From assembly GCF_001485215.1 (NCBI RefSeq), contig NZ_BBWW01000001.1, forward strand, positions 2,356,001-2,420,000: 64,000 nucleotides of DNA. The letters run 5' to 3'. Below the pieces are notes generated by a model. It saw only the letters and a program-made list of their open reading frames with translations. It was not told the origin of the DNA and made no database searches. Every line of letters begins with the position of its first letter. Within the stretch, counting starts at the first letter, position 1. Shown piece by piece: positions 18,316 to 26,961 of this stretch. Source of the stretch: Leptolyngbya sp. NIES-2104. Lineage in GTDB: Bacteria > Cyanobacteriota > Cyanobacteriia > Leptolyngbyales > Leptolyngbyaceae. The position numbers and the translations under genes are program-made.

Positions 18316-18769
18316 CCCGCATCAGAGGCTGTCCATATTCCACGGGCTGCCCATTCTGCACCAGAATTTCGACAATTTCGCCAGATACTTCTGCCTCGAT
18401 CTCGTTCATCACCTTCATCGCTTCGATAATGCAAACGACTTGCCCTTTCTGAATGCGATTGCCGATGTCCACGAATGGCAGCTCATCCGGCGACGGGGAA
18501 CGGTAAAAGGTTCCCACGATCGGTGAAACCACTTCCGCGAGTTTGCGATCGACAATCGGAGCCGGACTTGGCGCTTCAGACTTAATCGGTTCCGGCGGTG
18601 GCGCGATCGACGGTTGCGGCACAGCGACAGGCGCGATCGAAGTCATTTCGACCCGCGAACCTCGGCGAACCGTTAATTCAAAATCGTCTGCTTTTAACGT
18701 TAATTCCGAAATATCTGTTTGATTTAACGCCGTTAATAATTCGCGCAGTTCAGTGAGATCTAAGGGCAC
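18302..18769 (-). CDS. accB: Acetyl-CoA carboxylase biotin carboxyl carrier protein
   Basis: 155 residues: a short helical N-terminus ([19 protein letters not shown]), a Pro-rich linker (about 45-78), and the biotinyl domain with [12 protein letters not shown], where Lys119 is biotinylated. It carries carboxyl groups between biotin carboxylase and the carboxyltransferase in fatty-acid synthesis. The start is GTG. It follows efp by 71 bp on the same strand, an order widely kept in cyanobacteria, and the two are probably co-transcribed. Confidence 0.95.
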   Translation of the reverse strand: MPLDLTELRELLTALNQTDISELTLKADDFELTVRRGSRVEMTSIAPVAVPQPSIAPPPEPIKSEAPSPAPIVDRKLAEVVSPIVGTFYRSPSPDELPFVDIGNRIQKGQVVCIIEAMKVMNEIEAEVSGEIVEILVQNGQPVEYGQPLMRVNPA

Positions 18770-18840
18770 AGTTTTTAATACTCCTCAAAAATTGGGGTCG
18801 AGATCAGAAAAGGTGAAGAGGTTTTCTGATCTCTAGCTCA

Positions 18841-19404
18841 TCATTCTTTTTCGCGTCCTAAGTACGTATCGTTGCGGGTGTCCACTTTGATTTTTTCCCC
18901 AACCGTGATGAATAAGGGAACCATCACCTGTGCGCCCGTTTCAACGATCGCGGGTTTTGTGCCACCCGTTGCGGTATCGCCCTTCACACCGGGATCAGCC
19001 TGCGTGACTTCGAGCACGACCGAGTTTGGTAGTTCTACGTCTAAAACCTGCTCGTTCCAGCGGACGACGTTCACTTCCATGCCTTCTTTGAGGTATTTCA
19101 CGCGATCGCCAATTTGCTTGGCACTCAAACGACCTTCTTCATACGTTTCCATATCCATAAACACATACTCATCACCTTCTTTGTAGGTGTGTTGCATCGT
19201 GCTTTTTTCGAGTGTGGCTTGGGGGACAGTCTCCCCTGCCCGGAACGTCCGTTCAACCACGTTGCCGTTTTGAGCGTTTTTCAGCTTGGTACGAACGAAT
19301 GCAGAACCCTTACCGGGCTTGACGTGCAAGAACTCGACCACGCGCCAAACTGAGCCATCTAGCTCAATACTGACACCGGGACGAAAATCATTACTGGAAA
19401 TCAT
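18841..19404 (-). CDS. efp: Elongation factor P
   Basis: 187 residues, full family length, with the KOW-like N-domain and two OB domains. The tip loop [14 protein letters not shown] has Lys32 at the position modified in other bacteria; no modification gene is nearby. EF-P relieves ribosome stalling at polyproline stretches. It heads the efp-accB pair on the minus strand, and the gap to the divergent cyclophilin gene (19405-19529) should hold both promoters. Confidence 0.96.
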   Translation of the reverse strand: MISSNDFRPGVSIELDGSVWRVVEFLHVKPGKGSAFVRTKLKNAQNGNVVERTFRAGETVPQATLEKSTMQHTYKEGDEYVFMDMETYEEGRLSAKQIGDRVKYLKEGMEVNVVRWNEQVLDVELPNSVVLEVTQADPGVKGDTATGGTKPAIVETGAQVMVPLFITVGEKIKVDTRNDTYLGREKE

Positions 19405-19529
19405 GACTTTTAACTACTTGATTGGGGAGAACATTCGGCACTTCATTTTACCGTTGCATGACCGCTTTTTATCGCTCCGTGACATGGGACAATCAAAGCG
19501 GGCTGACTGATCTCTAGGTTTTAAGCTGT

Positions 19530-20621
19530 ATGTCTTTTTGTAATGTTTCCTTCAAACGCTCTCTTCTGGGGCTGGTCTGTGTGATTGTCTTGCTGATCGG
19601 ATTTGCGGCACCTGTGTATGCGCTACCGCAAGGGAACGCGATCAAAGATCCGAAAGCGCTTTTAAGATATGCGTTACCGATCGAGAATTCTGATATTCGC
19701 CAAGTCCAGTCTAGTCTTGAAGATATTGCGGCTCAACTCCGGGCGAATCGTCGCTGGGGTGCGGTCACTTCAGATGTGAAACGAGTCGATCGCATTTTGT
19801 TAACCCAAAGCGACAAGATCTTGGCGAGTGTGGTAGACGATCGTAAATCTGAAGCTGCACAGTTGATCGAACAGCTTAAAGCTGGAGTCGCAGAATTGAC
19901 CGAGATTGCGAGTACGAAAGATAAATCCAAAACGCTCGAAAAGCGGGCAGAGTTGCTCGATAAAGTGAGTACGATCGAGGAAGCAATGGTTACGGGCTTC
20001 CCTTATGAGGTGCCGAAAGAGTACAGCAATTTACCGCAGCTAAAAGGACGAGCCACGATCGCGGCGAAAACCTCGAAAGGCGATTTAACGATCGTCGTTG
20101 ATGGTTTTAGCGCTCCTGTAACGGCGGGTAACTTTGTGGATCTCGTTCAACGTGGTTTCTACAACGGTTTGCCGTTCACTCGTGCTGAGGATTCTTACGT
20201 ATTACAAATTGGTGATCCGCCTGGAAAAGAGGTCGGATTCGTCGATCCCAAAACGAATAAATATCGGGGAATTCCGCTCGAAGTTCTGGTCAAAGGCGAC
20301 AAAGTTCCGACTTACGGCATTACGTTAGAAGATGCGGGACGCTATCTTGAAGAGCCTGTTTTACCGTTTTCGGCTTATGGTGCGTTAGCCTTAGCGCGCC
20401 CTGACTTTGATGCGAATGGGGGATCGTCTCAGTTCTTCTTTTTCTTGTTTGAGCCAGAGTTGACTCCTGCGGGTGCAAATCTGCTCGATGGTCGCTATTC
20501 GATCTTTGGATTTGTGACTGAGGGCGCAGACGTTTTGGGACAACTCAAAGCGGGAGATACGATCGAGTCAATGAAGGTCGTGGACGGTTTAGAAAATCTG
20601 GTCGAACCGAAAGACGCTTAA
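19530..20621 (+). CDS. Cyclophilin-type peptidyl-prolyl isomerase, lumenal CYP38/TLP40-like
   Basis: 363 residues: a signal peptide with hydrophobic core LLGLVCVIVLLIGFAAPVYA and likely cleavage after AYA-like YA, a helical bundle (about 45-150), and a cyclophilin domain (about 165-355, with DLVQRGFYNGLPFTRAED and GSSQFFFFLFEPELTPAGAN). The two-part layout matches plant CYP38/TLP40, which supports photosystem II assembly from the thylakoid lumen. The acidic, partly changed active site suggests weak isomerase activity, as in CYP38. The photosystem role is an inference from the family. Confidence 0.86.
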   Translation: MSFCNVSFKRSLLGLVCVIVLLIGFAAPVYALPQGNAIKDPKALLRYALPIENSDIRQVQSSLEDIAAQLRANRRWGAVTSDVKRVDRILLTQSDKILASVVDDRKSEAAQLIEQLKAGVAELTEIASTKDKSKTLEKRAELLDKVSTIEEAMVTGFPYEVPKEYSNLPQLKGRATIAAKTSKGDLTIVVDGFSAPVTAGNFVDLVQRGFYNGLPFTRAEDSYVLQIGDPPGKEVGFVDPKTNKYRGIPLEVLVKGDKVPTYGITLEDAGRYLEEPVLPFSAYGALALARPDFDANGGSSQFFFFLFEPELTPAGANLLDGRYSIFGFVTEGADVLGQLKAGDTIESMKVVDGLENLVEPKDA

Positions 20622-20637
20622 TGTTTAATGAGCGCTG

Positions 20638-21261
20638 CTAATGGGTAGCGCTCGTAATTTGCTTGAGAATTGCTAAAACTTGATACAAATCATTCCCGCT
20701 GTTTAAGAGCGAGAAAGTTTTAGAAAATCCGTAGGTTGGTGTTTCCCAATTGACCAGCTTCACAAATAAGAACTCGCCACCATTCGTCATCAGGGCATAA
20801 CCTGGTTTTTCAGGTTGAGGTTTTGCTAATAAATAAGAGAGTGCTTGAGGAATCGCAGCTTGGACAGAAAACCGAGTTCTCTTCGATTCGACGACTAAAA
20901 TCCAAAGCTGATTTCGCACAACTAAAGTATCAATTCGCTCAGTCAATACAGCACCTTGATCGATTTCTTGAATTTCGATACTCACTTCAGAATCGATCGT
21001 GAACGGAAATCGGTAAAATCCCGCATGATCTAACAGCGGCGAAACGACCACCATTTTGACCGTTTCTTCGTTCAGTCCTCGCACTTCTAATTGACTGAGA
21101 TAATTTTGCTGAACGCGATCGAGAATTCGTTTTTCCGCTTCTGTGACATCCGGATTCGAGGCGAAATCTGCACTGAAGAAAGTCGAATCAGTCGATCGCA
21201 CAATGTTAAATCGATCGCGCAGTTGAGCAAGCGTGACTTCGTTTGCAATCAGGGTTGTCAT
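20638..21261 (-). CDS. Restriction-endonuclease-like (HsdR N-terminal type) solitary protein
   Basis: 207 residues. A PD-(D/E)XK core can be read: acidic Asp in TERIDTLVV, then LWILVVESKR as the E-x-K motif (about residues 108-126). The layout resembles the N-terminal nuclease domain of type I restriction R subunits, but there is no helicase and no neighbouring HsdM or HsdS. Small stand-alone proteins like this are common in cyanobacteria and have no proven role. It converges with the cyclophilin gene, 16 bp apart. Confidence 0.75.
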   Translation of the reverse strand: MTTLIANEVTLAQLRDRFNIVRSTDSTFFSADFASNPDVTEAEKRILDRVQQNYLSQLEVRGLNEETVKMVVVSPLLDHAGFYRFPFTIDSEVSIEIQEIDQGAVLTERIDTLVVRNQLWILVVESKRTRFSVQAAIPQALSYLLAKPQPEKPGYALMTNGGEFLFVKLVNWETPTYGFSKTFSLLNSGNDLYQVLAILKQITSATH

Positions 21262-21383
21262 AGATTAAAGCGCTTTTCGATTGGGTTGATTCTAGCATTG
21301 AGCGATCGTAAAAACATTAGGTACTCTGCGAAGGCAGGTTTTGTCTGTGTAACCGCGAATTCTATTTACTGGCTGTATTGAAT

Positions 21384-22262
21384 TCACGATCGCTTAAGAA
21401 TTTGCTCTAAAGCCGTGAGAAGCATTTCGCGAATCGGGAGTAAGTTCTTGTAAAGCTGCATTTCTGGAGCAAGATCCTGCACGATCGACGAAAGCGCAAT
21501 CGCACTATCTGGATAGTCGTTCAACAGCATCAACGGATAGCGATACGTCCGAATCGTAAACAAGATCCAGCCTGATTGTGCTAATCGTCTTAAAGTCTGT
21601 CGTTCCACACGAATCCACAGATCATCCGGTGTCAGTTCCACAGCGTTAGTACTCGAATGGCTTTGATGTCCTAAATAAAGTTCTGGAGTCTCAACAATAC
21701 TCCAATTTAAGCGGAACACTGGACGATCGACTTTTAAGCGATCGAACAATCGATCGACCGGATTTCCTAATTGTTCTGAATAGTCTGGGACAGGCTGATG
21801 AATCCGCATCATCGGATTTCCGAGCTTTGCTAACAATCGCCACCGCAGCGGAAAACAAAGAGAAGCAGTGGCGAGAATAAATCCTCGATCGCTGGGCTGC
21901 ATTAAACAAAAATCTTCTTGAACTAACCGACCTGCTAAATCTAAAGGTTCAAACTGATCAATGTTCCAGGTTTGGTTCGTTGCTTTTACAGTGATTGTTT
22001 TAGAAGTGCGATCGTACAGTTCTGGAACCTGTTGTGATAGATGCTCTAACAATAAATCTAAAACTTCCTGCTGTGCAATCTGCGTGTTTGGCAAACTTGC
22101 AAACACTTCTGAATGATTGGTTTTTAAGAGTTCTGTCTTTCGTTGCAAGTACGACACGAACTGATCATCGATCTCGATCCAATCTGCGATCGCTAGCGGC
22201 TTCAATCCGAGTGTTAAAGTGCGATCGCCAAACGGTAAGTAGATGCGCTGTGATTGGTACAT
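21384..22262 (-). CDS. DUF3445 family protein (haem-dependent oxidative N-demethylase-like)
   Basis: 292 residues. The recognisable blocks are YLPFGDRTLTLGLKPL at the N-terminus, VQEDFCLMQP, SLCFPLRWRLLAKLGNPMMR with the catalytically linked P-x-RW region, IHQPVP, and LWIRVERQTLRRL followed by a TIRTY block. DUF3445 proteins include the alpha subunit of a haem-dependent dimethylamine-type N-demethylase. The cyanobacterial role is unknown. It is divergent from the Uma2 gene (60 bp gap). Confidence 0.82.
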   Translation of the reverse strand: MYQSQRIYLPFGDRTLTLGLKPLAIADWIEIDDQFVSYLQRKTELLKTNHSEVFASLPNTQIAQQEVLDLLLEHLSQQVPELYDRTSKTITVKATNQTWNIDQFEPLDLAGRLVQEDFCLMQPSDRGFILATASLCFPLRWRLLAKLGNPMMRIHQPVPDYSEQLGNPVDRLFDRLKVDRPVFRLNWSIVETPELYLGHQSHSSTNAVELTPDDLWIRVERQTLRRLAQSGWILFTIRTYRYPLMLLNDYPDSAIALSSIVQDLAPEMQLYKNLLPIREMLLTALEQILKRS

Positions 22263-22322
22263 AGAAGCTAGAAGACAACGATCGACTACACTAAAGGATA
22301 TCCTCGTTGTCGAGCCACTGCT

Positions 22323-23042
22323 ATGACTTCGTACTCCCCAACTGACTTATATTTTCCGGACAGCGACGGTCAACCGATGGCAGACAACACCGAGCAATTT
22401 AACTGGATCGTACTGATCAAGGAAAATCTCGAAATCCTGTTTGCCGACGATCCAAATGTCTTTGTCGCAGGTGATTTGCCTTGGTATCCAGTCAAATCCC
22501 AAACCGTTCGCGGTGTCGCTCCTGATGCGTTAGTGGCATTCGGGCGACCCAAGGGAAGACGCGGGTCATACAAGCAATGGGAAGAGAACAATATCCCGAT
22601 CCAAGTCGTCTTTGAGATTCTTTCGCCAAGCAACACAGAGACGGAAATGGCGAAAAAATTTGAGTTTTATCAAAGGTACGGAGTCGAGGAATATTACCTG
22701 TACGACCCCGATCGCGCTCACCTAAAAGGCTGGATTCGTCAAGGGTTACAACTCGTCGAAATCCAACAGATGAACGGTTGGATCAGTCCTCGCCTTGGAG
22801 TTCGGTTTGAGCTGACAGCGCAAGATCTCACGCTTTACCGACCTGATGGAGAGCGCTTTCTCAGCCCCGTCGAACTCAGACGACGAGCAGAACAGGAGCG
22901 ACTTCGAGCAGAACAAGAGCGACTTCGAGCAGAACAGGAACGACTTCGAGCAGAACAGGAACGACAACGTGCCGATCGCTTAGCCGCATATCTACGATCG
23001 ATGGGAATTGACCCGGATCAAATCCCCGATGAATCCCCCTGA
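22323..23042 (+). CDS. Uma2 family (DUF820) putative endonuclease with heptad tail
   Basis: 239 residues. The Uma2 core (about 20-180) has the PD-(D/E)XK-like motifs VAPDALVAFG, VVFEILSPSNTETEM and KFEFYQRYGVEEYYLYDPD. These are hugely expanded in cyanobacteria and their function is unsettled. After the core comes four times RAEQERL (22884-22967), predicting a short charged coiled coil, then a short tail. The coiled coil is typical of one Uma2 subgroup and probably mediates oligomerisation. It is followed 44 bp later by ilvA. Confidence 0.85.
   Translation: MTSYSPTDLYFPDSDGQPMADNTEQFNWIVLIKENLEILFADDPNVFVAGDLPWYPVKSQTVRGVAPDALVAFGRPKGRRGSYKQWEENNIPIQVVFEILSPSNTETEMAKKFEFYQRYGVEEYYLYDPDRAHLKGWIRQGLQLVEIQQMNGWISPRLGVRFELTAQDLTLYRPDGERFLSPVELRRRAEQERLRAEQERLRAEQERLRAEQERQRADRLAAYLRSMGIDPDQIPDESP
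22884..22967 (+). repeat. In-frame 21-bp tandem repeat in the Uma2 gene
   Basis: Four units of 21 bp begin at 22884, 22905, 22926 and 22947, each starting CGAGCAGAACA and encoding RAEQERL or a variant. The units are nearly identical at DNA level, so the copy number could change by slippage without breaking the frame. Confidence 0.9.
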
Positions 23043-23086
23043 CCTCGTACAATGAGGATTCATCGAATTTCCTCACCTTAAATCTT

Positions 23087-24598
23087 ATGTCTGGTGACTA
23101 CCTAGAGCGGATTTTGAACGCCCGCGTGTACGATGTTGCCCAGGAAACCCCGCTCGAATTTGCCCCGAATCTTTCAGCTCGCCTGAAGAATCGAGTGCTG
23201 CTAAAACGCGAGGATATGCAGTCCGTTTTCTCGTTTAAGCTGCGGGGCGCGTATAACAAAATGGCGCAGTTGTCTCCTGATGTGTTAGCTCAGGGTGTGA
23301 TTGCGGCTTCGGCTGGCAATCATGCTCAAGGAGTCGCGCTCGGTGCAAAACGATTAGGCACAACCGCAATTATTGTGATGCCTGTGACCACACCGCAAGT
23401 GAAAGTGGATGCGGTTCGATCGCGGGGGGGTCAAGTAGTTTTACACGGGGACACTTACGATGATGCTTACGCTCATGCTCGACAGCTAGAAGCGGAAAAG
23501 GGTTTAACCTTTGTTCATCCGTTCGATGATCCGGATGTGATTGCCGGACAAGGCACGATCGGGATGGAAATTCTGCGGCAGTATCAGCAACCGATTCACG
23601 CGGTGTTTGTCGCGATCGGGGGTGGCGGTCTGATTTCTGGAATTGCTGCTTATATTAAACGTCTGCGACCAGAAACGAAAATTATCGGAGTTGAGCCTGT
23701 TGATGCGGATGCGATGACGCGATCGCTCAAAGCCGGACAGCGAATCAAACTTCCCAATGTTGGCTTATTTGCGGATGGGGTCGCAGTTCGAGAAGTCGGA
23801 GCAGAAACATTTCGCCTCTGCCAACAGTATGTGGATGAAATGATTTTGGTCGATACCGATGATATTTGTGCGGCGATCAAGGATGTGTTTGAAGATACAC
23901 GATCGATTCTTGAACCTGCTGGAGCATTAGCGATCGCAGCGATGAAAGCGTACGTGGAACGCGAACAAATTACCGATCAGACCTTGATCGGGATTGCTTG
24001 CGGCGCGAATATGAACTTCGATCGCTTAAGATTCGTTGCAGAACGGGCAGAACTTGGAGAACGCAGAGAAGCAATTTTTGCTGTAACCATTCCCGAAGAG
24101 CGCGGCAGTCTGCGGAAATTCTGTAGTTTACTCGGTGCGCGGAATATCACCGAATTTAACTATCGAATCGCAGACGAAAGGACTGCTCATATCTTTGTGG
24201 GAATGCAAATTTCAGGGCGATCGGATGCGGCTCAAATCGTCAAAACGTTCGAGGAGAATGGCTTTAAGACGATCGATCTCACCGACGATGAATTCGCTAA
24301 ACTGCATCTGCGGCACATGGTTGGAGGTCGATCGCCGTTAGCTGAACACGAAGTTTTATACCGCTTTGAATTTCCTGAACGTCCGGGAGCGCTGATCAAA
24401 TTCCTCACGTCGATGCGCCCTGATTGGAATATCAGCCTCTTTCACTATCGAAATCATGGAGCCGATTACGGTCGAATCGTTTTGGGAATTCAAGTTCCGC
24501 CTGATGAAATGGACGATTGGCAGGCGTTTTTGAATTCGATCGACTATCGCTATTGGGACGAAAACCAAAATCCCGCCTACAAACTCTTTTTGGCATGA
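23087..24598 (+). CDS. ilvA: Threonine ammonia-lyase, biosynthetic
   Basis: 503 residues. The PLP domain (about 1-320) has the Schiff-base Lys in SVFSFKLRGAYNKM and the phosphate loop GGGGLISG. Two ACT-like regulatory domains follow (about 325-410 and 415-500). The enzyme turns threonine into 2-oxobutanoate, the first step to isoleucine; the ACT domains bind isoleucine (inhibitor) and valine. Length and architecture match the two-ACT-repeat biosynthetic form. It lies between a Uma2 gene and ppa, with 50 bp to ppa. Confidence 0.95.
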   Translation: MSGDYLERILNARVYDVAQETPLEFAPNLSARLKNRVLLKREDMQSVFSFKLRGAYNKMAQLSPDVLAQGVIAASAGNHAQGVALGAKRLGTTAIIVMPVTTPQVKVDAVRSRGGQVVLHGDTYDDAYAHARQLEAEKGLTFVHPFDDPDVIAGQGTIGMEILRQYQQPIHAVFVAIGGGGLISGIAAYIKRLRPETKIIGVEPVDADAMTRSLKAGQRIKLPNVGLFADGVAVREVGAETFRLCQQYVDEMILVDTDDICAAIKDVFEDTRSILEPAGALAIAAMKAYVEREQITDQTLIGIACGANMNFDRLRFVAERAELGERREAIFAVTIPEERGSLRKFCSLLGARNITEFNYRIADERTAHIFVGMQISGRSDAAQIVKTFEENGFKTIDLTDDEFAKLHLRHMVGGRSPLAEHEVLYRFEFPERPGALIKFLTSMRPDWNISLFHYRNHGADYGRIVLGIQVPPDEMDDWQAFLNSIDYRYWDENQNPAYKLFLA

Positions 24599-24648
24599 AC
24601 TCCCCTACAATTCAGAATGGTGAAATTGTTTAGCTTGGAGAACCCGCT

Positions 24649-25158
24649 GTGGATTTATCACGCATTCCCGCCCAACCCAAACCGGGCTTGATCAACGTTC
24701 TGATCGAAATTCCCGCAGGCAGCAAGAACAAATACGAATTCGATAAAGACCTGAATGCGTTTGCCCTCGATCGCGTTCTGTATGCCTCGGTGATGTATCC
24801 GTTAGATTATGGCTTCGTGCCCAACACGCTTGCGGACGACGGCGATCCGCTCGATGGCATGGTGATCATGGATCAGCCGACTTTCCCTGGATGCGTGATT
24901 GCAGCTCGTCCGATCGGAATGTTGGAAATGATCGATGGCGGCGATCGCGATGAAAAAATTCTCTGCGTTCCCGATAAAGATCCGCGCTACGTGAATGTTA
25001 AATCGCTGAATGACATTGCTGCTCACCGTTTAGATGAAGTCGCAGAATTTTTTAGAACATACAAAAATCTAGAGAAGAAAGTCACAGAAATTCTCGGTTG
25101 GCAAGATGTCGATAAAGTCCTGCCATTAGTCGAGCAGTGCATCAAAGCGGCAAATTAG
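24649..25158 (+). CDS. ppa: Inorganic diphosphatase, family I
   Basis: 169 residues. The signature [10 protein letters not shown] (metal-binding Asp residues) follows [17 protein letters not shown] and the C-terminal YKNLEKK agree with soluble bacterial pyrophosphatases. It hydrolyses diphosphate to drive biosynthesis in the cytosol. The start is GTG ([13 protein letters not shown]). A clear rho-independent terminator follows at 25186. Confidence 0.95.
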   Translation: MDLSRIPAQPKPGLINVLIEIPAGSKNKYEFDKDLNAFALDRVLYASVMYPLDYGFVPNTLADDGDPLDGMVIMDQPTFPGCVIAARPIGMLEMIDGGDRDEKILCVPDKDPRYVNVKSLNDIAAHRLDEVAEFFRTYKNLEKKVTEILGWQDVDKVLPLVEQCIKAAN

Positions 25159-25185
25159 CTGTCCGTGAAATTACAGACACTTTTG

Positions 25186-25216
25186 AGGCTCAGAAATCTT
25201 CCTGAGCCTTTTTTTA
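25186..25216 (+). terminator. Rho-independent terminator of ppa
   Basis: The arms AGGCTCAG (25186-25193) and CTGAGCCT (25202-25209) form an 8-bp stem with an 8-base loop and run directly into seven T residues. Confidence 0.9.
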
Positions 25217-25407
25217 TTGTGCGTCTTATAATTCGAGTCAGCTTGGTAACCCCCACCGTCCAATGGGTAGCCTAAACAAAGGGACGCTGCTCCCACCGTC
25301 TTCGTACGGCATCACTGCACACTGCTTGTAATCATAGGCACTCTAAGATTGTTTTCGCTTTCTTCGAGTTGCATACACAAGCTCTTGAAGCAACTCTAAT
25401 TCCAGCA
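25217..25407 (+). other. Intergenic stretch with -10 box and serial small hairpins: possible ncRNA or structured leader
   Basis: A perfect TATAAT lies at 25227-25232 directly after the ppa terminator. The next ~120 bases hold three small hairpins: CCCA/TGGG (25252-25266), GGGA/TCCC (about 25281-25294) and CCGT/ACGG (about 25296-25309). CCCACCGTC occurs twice (about 25252 and 25292). No ORF with a ribosome site covers it. I recognise no Rfam family. It is either an independent small RNA or the leader of the MBL-fold gene at 25408. Confidence 0.4.
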
Positions 25408-26253
25408 ATGACCCAGTCTTCTGATTTCTTTATTCACTTTTGGGGTGTTCGAGGCAGTATCGCTGTCCCTGGCAATGAAACCGTTCGCTACGGCGGCAAC
25501 ACGTCCTGTGTCGAAATGCGCGTCGGTGGAAAGCGCCTGATTTTCGATGGTGGAACAGGGCTACGGGTGCTGGGAAAATCAATGCTCAAGCAAATGCCCG
25601 TTGAAGCATATATGTTTTTCTCACATTCACACTGGGATCACATCCAAGGCTTTCCCTTCTTCATTCCCGCCTTCGTCCCTGGAAACTGTTTTCACATCTA
25701 CGGTGCGATCGCTCCGAATGGTGCCTCGATGCAAAAACGCCTCAGTGATCAAATGCACCACCCCAACTTTCCGGTTCCGATGCAGATTATGAAATCGGAT
25801 CTGAAGTTCACCGACATCATGGTTGGGGACGTGATCGAACTCGACGGAATTCGGATCGAGACAGGACCGCTCAATCATCCCAATTCTGCGATCGGCTTTC
25901 GAGTCACGTACAATGGAAAAACGGTCGTCTATGCGACTGATACCGAGCATTATCATGATCGCATTGATGAAGATCTGGTGCATTTGGCGCGGGATGCGGA
26001 TGTCTTGATCTACGATGCCTGCTACACCGATGAAGAATACTACGACGAGAAAGCGCCCAAAATTGGCTGGGGTCACTCAACTTGGCAGGAAGCGTTAAAA
26101 GTGGTCGATGCGGCACGAGTGAAACAAGCGGTGATGTTTCATCATGATCCGAATCACGACGATGATTGTCTCGATGAGATCGAAGCTCAAGTGCGATCAG
26201 TTTTCCCGAATAGCTTGTTGGCACGCGAGGGTATGATTCTACCCGTTGAATAA
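25408..26253 (+). CDS. MBL-fold metallo-hydrolase
   Basis: 281 residues from the ATG at 25408; an upstream in-frame TTG at 25369 would add 13 residues that do not look conserved. The metallo-beta-lactamase metal motif is SHSHWDHIQG (about residue 72). Other motifs are the N-terminal FWGVRGSIAVPG and YGGNTSCVEM, GPLNHPNSAIGFRV, YATDTEHYHD, and the late His in FHHDPNHDD. This is the subgroup often annotated as cAMP-phosphodiesterase-like or phosphoribosyl cyclic phosphate-like hydrolase. The substrate is unknown. A palindromic terminator follows. Confidence 0.85.
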   Translation: MTQSSDFFIHFWGVRGSIAVPGNETVRYGGNTSCVEMRVGGKRLIFDGGTGLRVLGKSMLKQMPVEAYMFFSHSHWDHIQGFPFFIPAFVPGNCFHIYGAIAPNGASMQKRLSDQMHHPNFPVPMQIMKSDLKFTDIMVGDVIELDGIRIETGPLNHPNSAIGFRVTYNGKTVVYATDTEHYHDRIDEDLVHLARDADVLIYDACYTDEEYYDEKAPKIGWGHSTWQEALKVVDAARVKQAVMFHHDPNHDDDCLDEIEAQVRSVFPNSLLAREGMILPVE

Positions 26254-26270
26254 TTTGGGGAAGTTAAATG

Positions 26271-26300
26271 AACAGCGATCACCGGTGATCGCTGTTTTTA
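26271..26300 (+). terminator. Palindromic rho-independent terminator
   Basis: Two perfect 13-base arms (26271-26283 and 26284-26296, beginning AACAGCGATC) meet with no spacer, so the loop must form from the innermost bases. T residues follow. It lies 18 bp after the MBL-fold gene and includes a HIP1-like core. Confidence 0.82.
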
Positions 26301-26453
26301 CTTTAAAGATTTATTGAATTAGCACGATCGCGGTTGGATTTGTACCGTTCAAAGATCAATTTGATATCCCGTAGCTCCTTCGAGAGATAGAGATTCTGAG
26401 TAAGAACAGCCGTTACCTTAACGAGTAAGTGACTCAGATAGGACATTGAGGCT

Positions 26454-26861
26454 ATGAACTGGAATCAAATTGTAGAGCGGTATACCGCAGGCGATCGCGA
26501 TTTTCACGGCATGAATTTTGCTGAGGCGAAATTGGGTCGTGCAGAACTGGCGGATGCTGATTTGTCAGGGAGTGATCTGAGTCGAGCGGCTTTAGGTAGA
26601 GCGAATTTGAGACATGCAAATCTGAGCGGCGCGAACCTACACGGAGCCGATTTGTGTCATGCAGATTTACGAGATGCGGATTTGCGAGGGGCGGATCTTA
26701 GAGGTGCGATTCTGTTGCGGGCAGATTTGACGGGTGCAAATTTGGAGAATGCGGATTTGCGCTGGGCATCATTGACCGAGGCGAGTCCATTGGACATGGA
26801 TTTGAGCGGCGCACATCTCGATCGCACGATCTTACCAAAGGGCTGTTGCTCGAATGAATGA
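26454..26861 (+). CDS. Pentapeptide-repeat protein
   Basis: 135 residues with about 18 consecutive A(D/N)LXX repeats from residue 20 to 120, predicting a compact right-handed beta-helix. The short N-terminus MNWNQIVERYTAGDRDFHG is a common cap in cyanobacterial members. There is no signal peptide, so it should be cytosolic. The function is not known; DNA-gyrase mimicry is proven only for a few relatives and is not implied here. It converges with the gene at 26962. Confidence 0.88.
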   Translation: MNWNQIVERYTAGDRDFHGMNFAEAKLGRAELADADLSGSDLSRAALGRANLRHANLSGANLHGADLCHADLRDADLRGADLRGAILLRADLTGANLENADLRWASLTEASPLDMDLSGAHLDRTILPKGCCSNE

Positions 26862-26905
26862 ATTGATCATTGCACCGTAAATCGCCGTTTCGCCGCGCAA
26901 TTCGG

Positions 26906-26933
26906 GTAGAGACGCGATGCATCGCGTCTCTAC
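26906..26933. repeat. 28-bp perfect palindrome
   Basis: A perfect palindrome beginning GTAGAGACGCGATG lies between convergent genes. The GTAGAGACGCGAT arm is, from memory, a widely dispersed repeat in cyanobacterial genomes. It could act as a bidirectional terminator, though no T tract follows. Confidence 0.8.
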
Positions 26934-26961
26934 GATCGTTGAATTAACACGAAATTTGTAA

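Noticed and set aside
22746-23076. Antisense ORFs with leucine- and serine-rich repeats over the Uma2 tail.
   Set aside because: They are mirror images of the 21-bp tandem repeat, not genes.
25217-25407. Known RNAs such as SRP RNA, tmRNA, 6S RNA or the glutamine riboswitch in this gap.
   Set aside because: The conserved motifs I know for these RNAs (for example the SRP GGAAGCAGC-type loop) are absent, so no name is given.
26462-26861. Proposing quinolone-resistance (Qnr) activity for the pentapeptide protein.
   Set aside because: The repeat fold alone does not show gyrase binding, and Qnr-specific loops are not visible.
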